64,000 nucleotides of DNA from Spirochaetales bacterium (GCA_015075425.1 JABTUL010000001.1:310001-374000); one strand, 5' to 3'. Positions 41,129 to 51,174 are shown, numbered from the stretch's first letter. The notes: generated from the sequence alone by a model not told the origin. Numbers and translations: made by a program.

Positions 41129-42561
41129 GCGAAGCGCAGAAAATCGATATCGATCAGTTGACTCCCCGGCAGATTGTTGAGGAACTGGATCGCTACATTG
41201 TGGGCCAGAAAGAAGCCAAAAAAGCTGTGGCCCTGGCGATCCGCAACCGCGTCCGCCGTCGGCTGGTTCAGGGACCCATCAAAGAAGAAATTTATCCCAA
41301 GAATATCATTATGATTGGACCAACGGGTTGCGGGAAAACGGAAATTGCTCGCCGTCTATCGCGTCTCACCGGAGCGCCTTTTGTAAAAGTAGAGGCAACC
41401 AAATACACGGAAGTGGGTTACGTTGGCCGGGATGTGGAATCCATGATTCGCGATCTTGTGGCAACATCCGTCAATCTGGTAAAAAAAGAATATCGTGTTC
41501 TGCATGAAGAGCAGGCACGCATAAACTCCGTTGAACGTCTGCTGGATCTACTTTTGCCATCTACAACGCGTGAAAAACAATCCGTCGCTTCGGGATCGGG
41601 CATACTGGGCATGTCCCTCACCGGTCAGAGCGTCCAGGAATCGTTGGAACAAAACCCGGAGGAAGAGGAACGCAAGAATCGAGTACGGGAACTGCTGCGC
41701 ACGCGGTTAAATGCCGGCGAACTCGAAGACAGGGATGTGGAACTGGAAGTGTCCGCTCCGGGAACACCCATGGTCCAGGTCCTTTCCGGGCCCAACATGG
41801 AAGACATCGACATGCAGGTGCAGAACATGCTCGGTGACCTCATGCCTCGCCGGCAAAAGCGGCGCCGGGTAACCGTTGCAGAAGCCCGGGAAATTCTGCT
41901 GAATGAGGAACTGGAAAAGCTCATCGATGCCGATCGCGTGCAGACAGAGGCCGTCCGGCGCTCAGAGCAGATGGGAATCGTTTTTATCGATGAGCTGGAC
42001 AAAATAGCCGGCAAGAGTCAACACTCCGGACCTGATGTTTCCCGCGAAGGCGTGCAGCGCGATCTTCTGCCTATCGTAGAGGGTGCTACCGTGAATACGC
42101 GTTACGGGCCCATCAAGACCGATCATATCCTCTTCATTGCTGCGGGGGCTTTCCATATGTCCAGGCCGTCGGATCTCATCCCTGAGCTGCAGGGGCGCTT
42201 TCCCATCCGCGTGGAACTGGAGAAATTGACGGAAACCGATTTCCGTTTAATTCTGGACGGCCCGGAAAATTCGCTCACCCGACAGGTGGAGGCCCTGCTG
42301 GCAACGGAAAAGGTGCAACTGGCTTTTGCACCGGAAGCATTGCAGGAGATGGCGCGCATTGCTTACAAAGTGAATGAAGAAACAGAAAATATTGGTGCGC
42401 GCCGTTTGAACACGATCATGGAGCGTTTGCTGGAAGACCTGTCCTTTGAAGCCCCGGACCTGCCAGAGGAGAAACGTACTATCACCATCACTGCGGATTT
42501 TGTTCGCGATCGGCTGGCCGGAATCATGGAAAACAGGGATCTGTCGCAATATATTCTTTAA
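41125..42561 (+). CDS. hslU: HslU AAA+ unfoldase
   Basis: 478 residues from TTG 41125. [22 protein letters not shown], Walker [17 protein letters not shown], the [10 protein letters not shown] pore loop, an intermediate I domain (about 110-240), Walker [13 protein letters not shown], sensor 1 region [18 protein letters not shown], and the C-terminal RDLSQYIL tail that docks into HslV. It unfolds substrates and feeds them to HslV. Confidence 0.97.
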   Translation: MSEAQKIDIDQLTPRQIVEELDRYIVGQKEAKKAVALAIRNRVRRRLVQGPIKEEIYPKNIIMIGPTGCGKTEIARRLSRLTGAPFVKVEATKYTEVGYVGRDVESMIRDLVATSVNLVKKEYRVLHEEQARINSVERLLDLLLPSTTREKQSVASGSGILGMSLTGQSVQESLEQNPEEEERKNRVRELLRTRLNAGELEDRDVELEVSAPGTPMVQVLSGPNMEDIDMQVQNMLGDLMPRRQKRRRVTVAEAREILLNEELEKLIDADRVQTEAVRRSEQMGIVFIDELDKIAGKSQHSGPDVSREGVQRDLLPIVEGATVNTRYGPIKTDHILFIAAGAFHMSRPSDLIPELQGRFPIRVELEKLTETDFRLILDGPENSLTRQVEALLATEKVQLAFAPEALQEMARIAYKVNEETENIGARRLNTIMERLLEDLSFEAPDLPEEKRTITITADFVRDRLAGIMENRDLSQYIL

Positions 42562-42566
42562 AATTT

Positions 42567-43661
42567 ATGAATCCGGGTAGTGAACCTTTTCTTGACTTAT
42601 TGAATAAATGGGCTCATCGGATTGTGCCGGAAAAGGAGCCCGATCCGGAGAGCCCGGGTCCTCTTCCCCGCGAATTCTCCTTTTCCCTTCTTTTTCTGAA
42701 AATTCTGCCCTGGCCCACTCTGGTTCTATTTTTCATTACTCTCTTCTGGGATCTTCAGGGGTCCTTTACCTGGCCCTGGCGCTCCGAACCGGTTGCTCTG
42801 GATGGAGTTCTGCGTATGCTCAGCGTAACGGGCCTTGTGGGATTTATCACCAACTGGATTGCCATTAAGATGCTTTTCTATCCGCGGCAGCGCCGGCCGC
42901 TCATTGGTCAGGGTTTGATTCCCTCCCGTAAAGATCATATTGTCCGCCGGCTGGGGGAGCAAATTTCCCGCGAAATCATCAATTCCGATCTTATCTTACG
43001 GCAGATCAAAGAATCCGGCCTCGTGAGTCGGCATCGCGAAAAGCTGACGGATTCCCTGCGCAACATTGTGAGCGACACGGAATTCCGCCAGGATCTCTTG
43101 CGTGTTACGGAGCACTACATAACAAATTTTCTGCGCAGCCCGCAGGTGCAGGAGCAAATCGGTTCTTTTGTCAGCGGTATTGATTTTGAGAATCTGGCCG
43201 GGCTGGAAGGCGGTATCCTGCGCTTTTATCGTTTCATCCGGGGCAATGAGGATCTGTCGCGTAAAATGCAGGAGGTCATGCAGAGCATCCATATTGACGC
43301 TTCGCATTTTGATGCAAAACTTTTTGCTTACCTGGATCGCTTACCGGAAGTACTGGAAGAAAAAGGCGATGTTATCGAAGATACGGCCCTGAGTGCGTTT
43401 GTGTTCATTATTGAGCAAATCAATGTGCAAAAAGTCATTGTGGAAAACTTACAGAGATTTGATGAGGTGCGCCTGGAAAGGCTGCTCATGCGTTCCACTT
43501 CCAATCAGTTGCAGTACATTCAGTATCTGGGTTGCCTTCTGGGAATTCTGGGCGGGCTTTTTATCTGGCAGCCTCTGGAGTCGCTACTGCTTTTCAGCAC
43601 GCTTTCCTTGCTGATCTGGGGCCTGGATGCCTTTCTTTTTTCTCTGAAGAAGAAAAAATAG
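42567..43661 (+). CDS. DUF445-family membrane protein
   Basis: 364 residues. A transmembrane helix at about 45-65 is followed by the DUF445 landmark VGFITNWIAIKMLFYPRQRRPLIGQGLIPSRKDHIVRRLG (the NWxAIkMLF...P..G.G..P.rK pattern), a long helical cytoplasmic region, and a C-terminal hydrophobic hairpin (LGCLLGILGGLFIW, LLLFSTLSLLIWGLDAFLF). Function of the family is not established. It begins 5 bp after hslU and may be co-transcribed. Confidence 0.82.
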   Translation: MNPGSEPFLDLLNKWAHRIVPEKEPDPESPGPLPREFSFSLLFLKILPWPTLVLFFITLFWDLQGSFTWPWRSEPVALDGVLRMLSVTGLVGFITNWIAIKMLFYPRQRRPLIGQGLIPSRKDHIVRRLGEQISREIINSDLILRQIKESGLVSRHREKLTDSLRNIVSDTEFRQDLLRVTEHYITNFLRSPQVQEQIGSFVSGIDFENLAGLEGGILRFYRFIRGNEDLSRKMQEVMQSIHIDASHFDAKLFAYLDRLPEVLEEKGDVIEDTALSAFVFIIEQINVQKVIVENLQRFDEVRLERLLMRSTSNQLQYIQYLGCLLGILGGLFIWQPLESLLLFSTLSLLIWGLDAFLFSLKKKK

Positions 43662-43694
43662 TTGCCTGATTCTCATTGCGCTCATCATGAAAGG

Positions 43695-44144
43695 ATGACG
43701 GATCATCAATTTGAATTCTGGCGCAAATGGTTACTCTACTGTAACATTTTGATTGTGGGACTGGGTGTTTTGATAGCCTTTGCCGGCAACAGCATCCTCT
43801 TTGAAATGCATAATTCTGGCAGTCGGGCGACCTTTTTTGAGGGTAAGGAATTCCCGGCAGATGTGCTTGCCTTTAAGAACTGGCTTTTTGGCATAATAGG
43901 CGGGACTATTGTGGGCTTTCACATTCTGATGATTTTTTTGATTGCGGAACCGTTCCGGCGTCGTGAGCGCTGGAGTTACCAGGCGCTGTGGGCCGGGCTG
44001 TTAAGCTGGTTTGTGATCGATAGTTCCGTTTCCCTTTTTTACGGAGCTGTTTACAACGTTGTCCTGATCAATCTGGTAGCTTTAGTGAGTATTGGTCTCC
44101 CGCTGGTCATGACCGCCAGGGCATTTCGTCGCCCTCAGGAGTGA
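43695..44144 (+). CDS. Four-helix membrane protein, function unknown
   Basis: About 149 residues from ATG 43695, with AAGG just upstream; TTG 43662 is an in-frame alternative. Four hydrophobic segments (LYCNILIVGLGVLIAF, IIGGTIVGFHILMIFLI, ALWAGLLSWFVIDSSVSLF, VVLINLVALVSIGLPLVM). No domain is recognised. It directly follows the DUF445 gene and overlaps the convergent nucleotidyltransferase gene by 10 bp. Confidence 0.7.
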   Translation: MTDHQFEFWRKWLLYCNILIVGLGVLIAFAGNSILFEMHNSGSRATFFEGKEFPADVLAFKNWLFGIIGGTIVGFHILMIFLIAEPFRRRERWSYQALWAGLLSWFVIDSSVSLFYGAVYNVVLINLVALVSIGLPLVMTARAFRRPQE

Positions 44145-44809
44145 TCTGGCGGAAGGCTTTCGTCGTAGTGTAGATATTCATAGATCTTCTGCTGAATGGA
44201 GATCGGAATCTTCAAATCCCGGTCCCCCACCCGCGTCAGATACTTACTGAAGCTCAAATTGTGGGTAGAGCTGCGGGTGAGCTCGTTAAAGAAACTTTCT
44301 ACTTCTGGCTTGATGGATTCGAGCATAAAAGGGGAGCGGGCCAGCTGCATATGAAAAGGCCGGAGGAGTCTGGCGTTTACACTGCGGCAGATGGAACGAT
44401 AAAAAGCAAAACGGGCCACAATGGATTCCGACTGGAGCTTTTCCAGGCAGAGATCCAGGTACGCCAGGTTCACACAGTCGATCAGATGGATGCGTAAAAG
44501 GGAGGTCACACCGAATTCCTGAGCAATTCTATGGACGATGGCGCAGTTCCGCTCTTCGCATTCGTCTTTGTGTTTATGACAGATCAAATAAAGCACAACA
44601 TCAACATCTGAGTTGGCCGTGGATTGCCCGAAATTCATCGAACCCAAAAGATCAAATGCTACGAAGAGTCCGGTCTCCTGGACCCGGCGGACAAAACGGC
44701 GGAATTCTTTGAGGCGCATTTTACTCTCAGGGGTTTCCAGCAAACGAAAGTGCAACTTGATCTGATTGAACCTCTGCACCAGCGGATGATCGCCCAGAAG
44801 AGGTTTCAT
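44135..44809 (-). CDS. Nucleotidyltransferase-fold protein
   Basis: 224 residues. The segment FDLLGSMNFGQSTANSDVDVVLYL is the GS...DxD active-site signature of the polymerase-beta nucleotidyltransferase superfamily, followed by LRIHLIDC as the third strand. The C-terminal helical half has no match. Unlike minimal MNT toxins it is full-length and has no HEPN partner nearby. It begins 1 bp after the metallophosphoesterase stop. Confidence 0.72.
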   Translation of the reverse strand: MKPLLGDHPLVQRFNQIKLHFRLLETPESKMRLKEFRRFVRRVQETGLFVAFDLLGSMNFGQSTANSDVDVVLYLICHKHKDECEERNCAIVHRIAQEFGVTSLLRIHLIDCVNLAYLDLCLEKLQSESIVARFAFYRSICRSVNARLLRPFHMQLARSPFMLESIKPEVESFFNELTRSSTHNLSFSKYLTRVGDRDLKIPISIQQKIYEYLHYDESLPPDHS

Positions 44810-45853
44810 CTATTCTGCCGTAAGAATCTCGCCTGCGGAACTGCGCAAGACCTCATTCAGGAAAAGAGCGGTGCGCTCCTGTGCACCGGGCAGTATCCGG
44901 CCACGAACCTGCGGGCCTGTGCAATCGATCTCCATTAAAGTATGGATGACGTCTTCTTTCAGCTGCATGAGGTTGACCTGCCGCACTCCATCTTTTTCCA
45001 GCATAATTTCCGCAAAGGTTCCGCCCGGCTGAAATCCAAAAGGCGAATCGACTCCACCAAAATTGGAGGGATTCACAAAACACACGCCATCTTTTAGGCG
45101 GACCCCGTAATCTTCATGAACGTGTCCGGAAACCACGAGGCGGGGCCGATGGGAGTCCAGGTAGTTACGAATACCGATCGAGCCGACATGACCTACATGC
45201 GGGATGCGATCAAAGAAACCATAGGCAGGGTTGTGCAGGACGAGTACATCGGGCTCCGTGTCGTTGAAAAATTGTTCGGGTTCTGAGAAGAAACTACCAT
45301 CAGCGGTGCGTTCATGATAGACCAGCGCCAGTTTTTCGGGAATCCCGGATGTGGCCACCGGTGCCCCGCCGTAGCCGGCGAATTTGAAATCGTCCACAAT
45401 CCGTTCCGAATGATGCAAATTGCGATGCTCAAGAGCGGTGTAGTGCAGGTCTATATCGTAGTTGCCGGGCAGCAAAAGACAGCTGGCATTGCTGTATCTG
45501 TTGATCAGTTCTTCAATGAGGGTATATTTTTCCTTCATGGTTTTGGCAGCTTTGTTGAAAAGGAGGCGGTAGTCGGCGGCCTTGAGCATGAGGTCTTCGG
45601 ATTTGCCATATTCAGCCGGCCGCCTGAGGATGTCCGTGGCCAGATCAAAGGGAAAGATTTTCTTCTGCAATTTGCGGGCTACTTCCCAGAACTCCTCTTG
45701 TAAACATACAAAATTGTACAATTTGTCTTCATCATAGAAGGCCTTGTAGAGGATGTCCCCGCATAAAAGATACAGATCAGCCTGAGTTTGCGTGAGGACG
45801 GTTTTTAAGCCGTGCAGGGCATCGTGAATATCTGTAATAAAAACGATTTTCAA
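44810..45853 (-). CDS. Calcineurin-like metallophosphoesterase
   Basis: 347 residues with the metallophosphoesterase motifs in order: FITDIHDALHG (DxH), YLLCGDILY (GD), LLPGNYDID (GNxD in place of GNHD), LVYHERT, VVSGHVHEDYG (GHxH). A long insertion at 60-115 contains many charged residues. It lies between a glycosyltransferase and a nucleotidyltransferase in an overlapping minus-strand set. The substrate is unknown. Confidence 0.85.
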   Translation of the reverse strand: MKIVFITDIHDALHGLKTVLTQTQADLYLLCGDILYKAFYDEDKLYNFVCLQEEFWEVARKLQKKIFPFDLATDILRRPAEYGKSEDLMLKAADYRLLFNKAAKTMKEKYTLIEELINRYSNASCLLLPGNYDIDLHYTALEHRNLHHSERIVDDFKFAGYGGAPVATSGIPEKLALVYHERTADGSFFSEPEQFFNDTEPDVLVLHNPAYGFFDRIPHVGHVGSIGIRNYLDSHRPRLVVSGHVHEDYGVRLKDGVCFVNPSNFGGVDSPFGFQPGGTFAEIMLEKDGVRQVNLMQLKEDVIHTLMEIDCTGPQVRGRILPGAQERTALFLNEVLRSSAGEILTAE

Positions 45854-46950
45854 AGATTCAGTGCCTGTTCGATTTCTTTCTGGAAAGCCTGCTTGAAACG
45901 ATCCACAGTAAATCGACGCACCTGATTCTGAAAGTCTTTTTCCCTGTAGCTCGTTGCCTCATGTTTGCGGATCGCTTCCTGCACTGCTGGCACAGTTTGT
46001 TCCCTAAAGAAAGTCCCGGTTTTCCCTTCTACGACGGTTTCCAGCAGACCACCCTTTCCCAGACCGATTACCGGGCAGCCCTGCGCCTGGGCCTCCACCG
46101 GGACAATCCCGAAATCCTCAAGACCCGGGAAAATGAGTCCCCGACTGCGTCGCAGCAAATCTTCTATCTCATTCCAGGGCAGAGAGCCGCGGAAGGTGGT
46201 ATGCTTACCGGCCATTCGTCGCAGCTTTTTCTCTTCCGGTCCGGAGCCGCAAACGATGAGTTGTTTTCCGTTTTCCTTAAATGCAGAAAGGGCCAGATCA
46301 ATTCTTTTGTAAGGAACCAGTGCGCTTACGATTACATAAAAGTCTTCGCGGCTACTTGTCGGTATGGGAGAGAGGGTAGTAAGACAGGGAGGATGGATCA
46401 CCGTCGCTTCTCTCCCGTAGTAGCGCTTGATCCGTTGAGCCACAAAGCGACTGTTGGCCACGTAGCGATCCACACGCGGGGTAACACTCACATCCCACAT
46501 GCGTAGATAGTTGGCAAAAAAGGGTATCGCAAATCCTTTCAGTCCCGTAGAAGGAAAGTATTCCGTGTACATATCCCATACGTAACGCATAGGACTGTGC
46601 ACAAAACAAACATGCGGTGTTGTTGGCCCGGGTATGATGCCGCGGGCCACGCAATGGGAACTGGACAGGACCAGGTCGTAGCCCTTAAGGTCAAAGCGCT
46701 CAATGGCTGTGGGGAACAGTGGTAGATAGTGGCGATAGAATTTCTTTTTGAATGGAAGCGAATCCACAAAAGACGTAAAGATGCGCCGGTCCTCAATTTG
46801 GGCACTGACCGAACCTGGATTGTGGATGAGAGTGAAAAGGTCCGCAGCAGGGTAGAGGTCGAGAATCGCTTCCAGAACCTTTTCGCCGCCCCGCATTCCG
46901 GTCAGCCAGTCATGGATGACAGCCACACGCAAACCAGTCAGCTCCGGCAC
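45850..46950 (-). CDS. GT4-family glycosyltransferase (WbaZ-like mannosyltransferase type)
   Basis: 366 residues with a GT-B fold: VAVIHDWLTGMRGGEKVLEAI at the N-terminus, SSSHCVARGI, VCFVHSPMRYVWDMY, YVANSRFVAQRIKRYYGRE, VSALVPYKRIDLALSAF and the donor-binding GLEDFGIVPVEAQAQGCPVIGL. Relatives transfer mannose or similar sugars onto O-antigen or capsule intermediates. GTG 46950 is used; a TTG 18 bp later with GGAG upstream would also give a normal N-terminus. ATGA overlap with the phosphoesterase gene. Confidence 0.87.
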   Translation of the reverse strand: MPELTGLRVAVIHDWLTGMRGGEKVLEAILDLYPAADLFTLIHNPGSVSAQIEDRRIFTSFVDSLPFKKKFYRHYLPLFPTAIERFDLKGYDLVLSSSHCVARGIIPGPTTPHVCFVHSPMRYVWDMYTEYFPSTGLKGFAIPFFANYLRMWDVSVTPRVDRYVANSRFVAQRIKRYYGREATVIHPPCLTTLSPIPTSSREDFYVIVSALVPYKRIDLALSAFKENGKQLIVCGSGPEEKKLRRMAGKHTTFRGSLPWNEIEDLLRRSRGLIFPGLEDFGIVPVEAQAQGCPVIGLGKGGLLETVVEGKTGTFFREQTVPAVQEAIRKHEATSYREKDFQNQVRRFTVDRFKQAFQKEIEQALNL

Positions 46951-47039
46951 AGAGTCAAAATCGTACAGGAATCCATTTCTGGCAGTAAAAAAATCTTGCC
47001 GTTCCCTGTAGATAGCAAGGAATCGGCAGGGGGCAGAAT

Positions 47040-47873
47040 CTGGAAGAAGAGGATTTTCATCTAAACACGGCTGATGGGGTCCAGATTCGTGGTTCGCTCT
47101 ATTTGCCGCGGCGGCCGCGCGCCGTTCTTCTGTTTTTGCATGGCTTTGCAGAACACCGCCGGCGCTACCGGACTTATGCGCGCTGGCTGCAAAAGAAGCG
47201 GTTCGGCTTTGCCTGCATAGATCTTCGCGGTCATGGCGAGTCCGGAGGACGCCCGGGCCACATTGTGCGCTTTGAGGAATACTATCAGGATTTGCTGGTT
47301 TTTTTGCACTGGGCCCGGGAACATCTGGGTAAATGGAAATTCTTTGTGGGGGGGCACTCTCTGGGCAGCCTGATCACCATTCGCTTTTTTCAGACGGGCC
47401 TCTGGCAGCATCCGGTGCAGGGTCTTTTGCTCTTTGCCCCCTTCCTTGGTTTCTTCCAGAGAATCAGTCTGTGGCAGGAGAGGTTGCTGCATACCTGTTC
47501 GGAAATCTTACCGGGGCTCAAGATGCCCGCAGGCATCGATCCGGAATTCCTGACCCACAATGCCGATGCCGTGATGGCCTACCGCTTTGATCCCTCCATC
47601 ATCCGGCGTCCACGGGCGCGCTGGCTTACGGAAGTTCTGCACCATCAAAAGAAAGCACTGGCCCAGGCGCCCCATTTACGGGTGCCCATGCTTTTGCTCA
47701 TGGGTCTTGCCGATCGCATTGTGAGTGTTTCGCGAGCAGAACAATTCTATCAAATGCTGGAAGCGCCCAAAAAATGGATTGGCTACCGTTCCATGTACCA
47801 TGAGATACTGCATGAGCCCCGTGCCGATCTGGTATTTCTGGATAGCCGGCGCTGGATGAAGGCCCTTATATGA
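47040..47873 (+). CDS. Alpha/beta-hydrolase, monoacylglycerol-lipase-like, apparent CTG start
   Basis: 277 residues if CTG 47040 is the start; AGGGGG lies 6 nt before it. From there the frame reads EEEDFHLNTADGVQIRGSLY, LPRRPRAVLLFLHGFAEHRRRY, the exact N-terminal pattern of monoacylglycerol lipases. The next possible start, TTG 47103, would delete the first strand pair. GGHSLGSL is the nucleophile elbow, GLADRIVS supplies Asp, YHEILHE supplies His. CIDLRGHGESGG is also typical. It probably hydrolyses lipid esters. It is coupled to the OmpA-family lipoprotein gene by ATGA overlap. Confidence 0.82.
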   Translation: MEEEDFHLNTADGVQIRGSLYLPRRPRAVLLFLHGFAEHRRRYRTYARWLQKKRFGFACIDLRGHGESGGRPGHIVRFEEYYQDLLVFLHWAREHLGKWKFFVGGHSLGSLITIRFFQTGLWQHPVQGLLLFAPFLGFFQRISLWQERLLHTCSEILPGLKMPAGIDPEFLTHNADAVMAYRFDPSIIRRPRARWLTEVLHHQKKALAQAPHLRVPMLLLMGLADRIVSVSRAEQFYQMLEAPKKWIGYRSMYHEILHEPRADLVFLDSRRWMKALI

Positions 47874-49879
47874 ATCGTTCCATAGTTTTCGCTATCATTT
47901 TGTTTTTTTTGCAATGCGCCAGCAGCTTCAAACAGGCTCCCCTGCCGGCCGACTGGAAGGTGAGCCCGTCCACTCCGGCCGCCTGGAAGGATCAGGCGGA
48001 AGAAGCGCTAAAGGCCTATGCCTGGCGCCAGGGCTTTTCGGAGCGGGCCATTGAAAACCTGACAGAACTGGAAGAGAAAGGTAGCGCGGCAGAAATCGAA
48101 AAAAAACTCAAAGATAAGGATCTGCCCCCCTACATTCGTTTCCGTCTGCTTCAGGCTGCCACCGATCGCCTCATCCGGTCCAGCGAGCTGGACCGGGCCA
48201 TCGCACTGTGGGAAGGGGCCCGGGCACAACTGCCTGATGCTACAGTAGCAGATGTATTGAAGATTCTGAATGAAAAAGAATCCGGGGCCGTAATTATCAA
48301 TCCGGGCACCCCGCTCAATTCGTCCGTCCCGGAATACAATCCTGTGCCCGAACTCAGTGGCGATCGTATCTACTTTTGTGCAGAGGGCCGCGCTGCCGGC
48401 CGGGGCGGTGAAGATATCTGGGTGTACAATCTGAAATCTCGCGAAGCAGAACCGCTCATAGATCTCAATACCGCAGACCATGAGGCTCCCATTGGCATCG
48501 GACCGGATGGTCGTACATTGTTTGTGTATTCCAGCCTGGGTGCCGGCCCGGGCAATGGGGACATTTATGTTTCCACAAGGGAGGGCTATCGCTGGAAAGG
48601 TCTGCGGCCGCTGCCCGAACCCATCAACACCCGGCACTTTGAATCGGATGCGTTTTTGAGTGCGGACGGCCGGGCTCTTTTCTTTACCAGTGATCGGCCG
48701 GGCATCTTTCCCTACCGGGCCAAGAATCAGTTCTCTCAGGGTGAATGGTGGGGGAACACGGACATCTACGTCAGTGAAGTCTTCGCAGATGGAAGCTATG
48801 GTGAGCCGGTTCCCCTGGGTCCGGTGATCAATACACCCGCAGCAGAGCGCACTCCCTTTTTGCATCCCGATGGTCGGACTCTGTACTTCAGCTCCAGCGG
48901 ACATTCTGGTCTTGGGAATCTGGATATTTTCAAAAGTGTGCGACAGGATGATAGCTGGCAGAACTGGTCAGTTCCGGTGAATATCGGGCGAGTGGTCAAC
49001 AGTCTGGCTCCGGACTGGGGATTCATGCTTACGGCGGCAGCGGATCGGGCCTATTTTTCCGGCAGTCCCCAGCGCAGCGCGAGCAACGCAGATATCTATG
49101 AAGTTCGCCCGCTACCAGCGCTGGCGCGGCCGGCCGGTGTGATTTTATCCCTGCGTGGACGCACAGAAGACACGTCGGGAAATCCCCTCGGTGCCACGAT
49201 TCTACTGACGAGCAGTGGTCGTCAGAGCCAGCAGGAAAGTGACCCCGCAAGTGGGGAATTCTATCTCACCGTACCGGCGGAGCGGATACAAATCAGTGCG
49301 CAGCGCGACGGATACCAGAAAGAAAATGTGCTCTTTGATTTTAGCAAAGAGAAGTACCATGCCACCCATGAAGTCCGGCTGGTCCTCAAAAAAATCGAAA
49401 GCAGGCAGGTGGAAAAACGAAGCGCGGAAAAGGAAAAACCGCCGGAAATCCTTGAGCGCATCGCAGAAGAAGAACGTCGGGCCCGGGCCAGGTTCCAGCA
49501 ATTTCCCGCGCCTCCTCCGCCGGCACTAAAAGACCCCGGCCCCTTCAAGGCCTTTCAGGTGCAGTTTGAGACCGGATCGGCAGAAATCACTCTGGGTTCT
49601 TCGCAAGCTTTGTTTGCTCTGCGCGATCAATTGCTCCACCATCCCGATCTTAAACTGGTGATTGAAGGTCATGCCGACGAGCGGGGTTCGGATGCCTACA
49701 ACCTGCAGCTCAGCGAACGGCGAGCCCGTGAAGTCCAGGCCTTCCTGCGCTGGCAGGGCATTGCAGCCGATCGATTGCTGATTGTGGCTTCCGGCAAACG
49801 TAAACCTCTGCGCCAGGGTAAGACTGCGGCAGACTATGCCGTCAATCGTCGCGTGGAAGTGCGCGCCCATGATCCATGA
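47870..49879 (+). CDS. OmpA-family lipoprotein with PD40 beta-propeller
   Basis: 669 residues. Lipobox FFLQC (Cys16), a helical N-terminal region, then PD40/WD40-like blades (DRIYFCAEGRAAGRGGEDIWVYN, GRTLFVYSSLGAGPGNGDIYVS, GRALFFTSDRPG, GRTLYFSSSGHSGLGNLDIF, DRAYFSGSPQ). A carboxypeptidase-regulatory-like strand set follows, then a Lys/Glu coiled coil and an OmpA C-terminal domain (VQFETGSAEIT, LVIEGHADERGSDAYNLQLSERRA, NRRVEV) that binds peptidoglycan. It probably tethers the outer membrane to the wall. The operon continues into the next unknown gene (4-bp overlap). Confidence 0.88.
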   Translation: MNRSIVFAIILFFLQCASSFKQAPLPADWKVSPSTPAAWKDQAEEALKAYAWRQGFSERAIENLTELEEKGSAAEIEKKLKDKDLPPYIRFRLLQAATDRLIRSSELDRAIALWEGARAQLPDATVADVLKILNEKESGAVIINPGTPLNSSVPEYNPVPELSGDRIYFCAEGRAAGRGGEDIWVYNLKSREAEPLIDLNTADHEAPIGIGPDGRTLFVYSSLGAGPGNGDIYVSTREGYRWKGLRPLPEPINTRHFESDAFLSADGRALFFTSDRPGIFPYRAKNQFSQGEWWGNTDIYVSEVFADGSYGEPVPLGPVINTPAAERTPFLHPDGRTLYFSSSGHSGLGNLDIFKSVRQDDSWQNWSVPVNIGRVVNSLAPDWGFMLTAAADRAYFSGSPQRSASNADIYEVRPLPALARPAGVILSLRGRTEDTSGNPLGATILLTSSGRQSQQESDPASGEFYLTVPAERIQISAQRDGYQKENVLFDFSKEKYHATHEVRLVLKKIESRQVEKRSAEKEKPPEILERIAEEERRARARFQQFPAPPPPALKDPGPFKAFQVQFETGSAEITLGSSQALFALRDQLLHHPDLKLVIEGHADERGSDAYNLQLSERRAREVQAFLRWQGIAADRLLIVASGKRKPLRQGKTAADYAVNRRVEVRAHDP

Positions 49880-51174
49880 TCCCCGCAGATCTGGAAAAGA
49901 AGTACTACCATGCCAGTGCTTTTCTTTTTACGAATGGCTTTTCCGACTACCGGGTTTACTATGGAAAGGCCGGCGACCGGGCACTGTTTATGCTGCCCGC
50001 CCAAATCCTGCCCCAAAATCCGGATCTGCCCGCTAAAACACTGATCTTTGATCTGTCGCGTCTGCAGAAGACGTCCGGGGACTATCGCCTGGAAGGGACT
50101 CTGGATGGAGATCGTGAGCACTTCTCCCTGGCGAATGTGGAGGAACTCCTCGCTCACGGGAGCCGGCTCATCTACTATGCCGATTATCTTGATTCCTTTG
50201 AACCGACCGATTTTTCTTTCCTGACTGACCGCCCGGAAGCTCTCTTTGCGCGACTGGTTAGCGCCGGTCTTCTTTATGCTGATGGTATCTTTTCCCGTCG
50301 GGCGAAAAAACGCATTGCTCGCATGGAGACGGCGGAGCTTGCTTCTTTGAGCGGGCTGGCAGAACCGCAGGCTCTGCAAAGTTTTCTGAGCAGCAGGGAA
50401 AACCCGGCCTATGCCAGATTTGAGATCCCCTGCGGACTTTTTATATACAACCGTGAAAAGACCGACTATTGCGCGGCTCTGAACCGCGGCGAACACCAGG
50501 TTTTTTTTGAGGCGAAAATAGGTGCGCGATTTGGAGTCTTTACGCCGTATTCGTTTTTGTCTCTGAGGCCTGATGCCCGCGATCCAGCCTTCAGCCAGCA
50601 GATTTTTGAGCGATTGGTGAAGCGCGGCATTCTGGAAACGACCGGACATCTGGTAGCAGATCAAGTGGCCTCTTTACAGGCAGAGGACTGCGGCGAACTG
50701 TACGGCGGGGTCCGCAATCTTCTGCTGGATGCCCGCTCCTTTACTCTGAACGATCTCCTGCTTGCTCTTGAGCAGGGAGGAGATCGGCTAAGAACAGAGC
50801 TGGAGAAAATGGGGCAGAGTGTAGATTCCGTGAAAGAACTTTTAACAAATCTTTCTGCTCAGGATGTACGCCGGGCGATTCGTCTGTACCAGGAGCAGAT
50901 CATTCGCCGGGAAGTAGGCCAGCTCATTTTAGAGCGCCGCGGCATTGTTCTTGGTTCAAAAACCGGTGGGTATCTTTTGCTGCTCACGGATGCTCCCCTT
51001 CTGTCCCTTCCCTTCTACTCCCGGTTGCTCAAGGACTTCTCCGGGCGGCTTGAGGCCCCTGTCTTTCTGGCTCACGCCTATACCCATCCACCTCCCCGGG
51101 GTGAACAAATTGAGCAACCGCATCCGCTTTCAGCGATGCTAACAACTCTTCTGCTATTTCAGGATCAGGGCTGA
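49876..51174 (+). CDS. Unknown protein co-transcribed with OmpA lipoprotein and AraC regulator
   Basis: 432 residues, no signal peptide, no membrane segment, no domain recognised. The N-terminal ~110 residues look like a small beta-rich domain (YYHASAFLFTNGFSDYRVYYGKAG). The middle is helical. LLLDARSFTLNDLLLALEQGG and VRRAIRLYQEQIIRREVGQLILERRG suggest a PATAN/DUF4388-like or winged-helix scaffold, which is only a guess. Overlaps both neighbours (ATGA upstream, TGATG downstream). Confidence 0.7.
   Translation: MIPADLEKKYYHASAFLFTNGFSDYRVYYGKAGDRALFMLPAQILPQNPDLPAKTLIFDLSRLQKTSGDYRLEGTLDGDREHFSLANVEELLAHGSRLIYYADYLDSFEPTDFSFLTDRPEALFARLVSAGLLYADGIFSRRAKKRIARMETAELASLSGLAEPQALQSFLSSRENPAYARFEIPCGLFIYNREKTDYCAALNRGEHQVFFEAKIGARFGVFTPYSFLSLRPDARDPAFSQQIFERLVKRGILETTGHLVADQVASLQAEDCGELYGGVRNLLLDARSFTLNDLLLALEQGGDRLRTELEKMGQSVDSVKELLTNLSAQDVRRAIRLYQEQIIRREVGQLILERRGIVLGSKTGGYLLLLTDAPLLSLPFYSRLLKDFSGRLEAPVFLAHAYTHPPPRGEQIEQPHPLSAMLTTLLLFQDQG

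Noticed and set aside
44135-44809. Minimal nucleotidyltransferase (MNT/HEPN) toxin-antitoxin pair
   Set aside because: The protein is 224 residues, twice the size of MNT antitoxins. The adjacent gene is a metallophosphoesterase, not HEPN.
46998-47027. Imperfect inverted repeat GCCGTTCC / GGAATCGGC between divergent genes as an operator
   Set aside because: The arms need a bulge to pair and no repeat copies occur elsewhere in the window.
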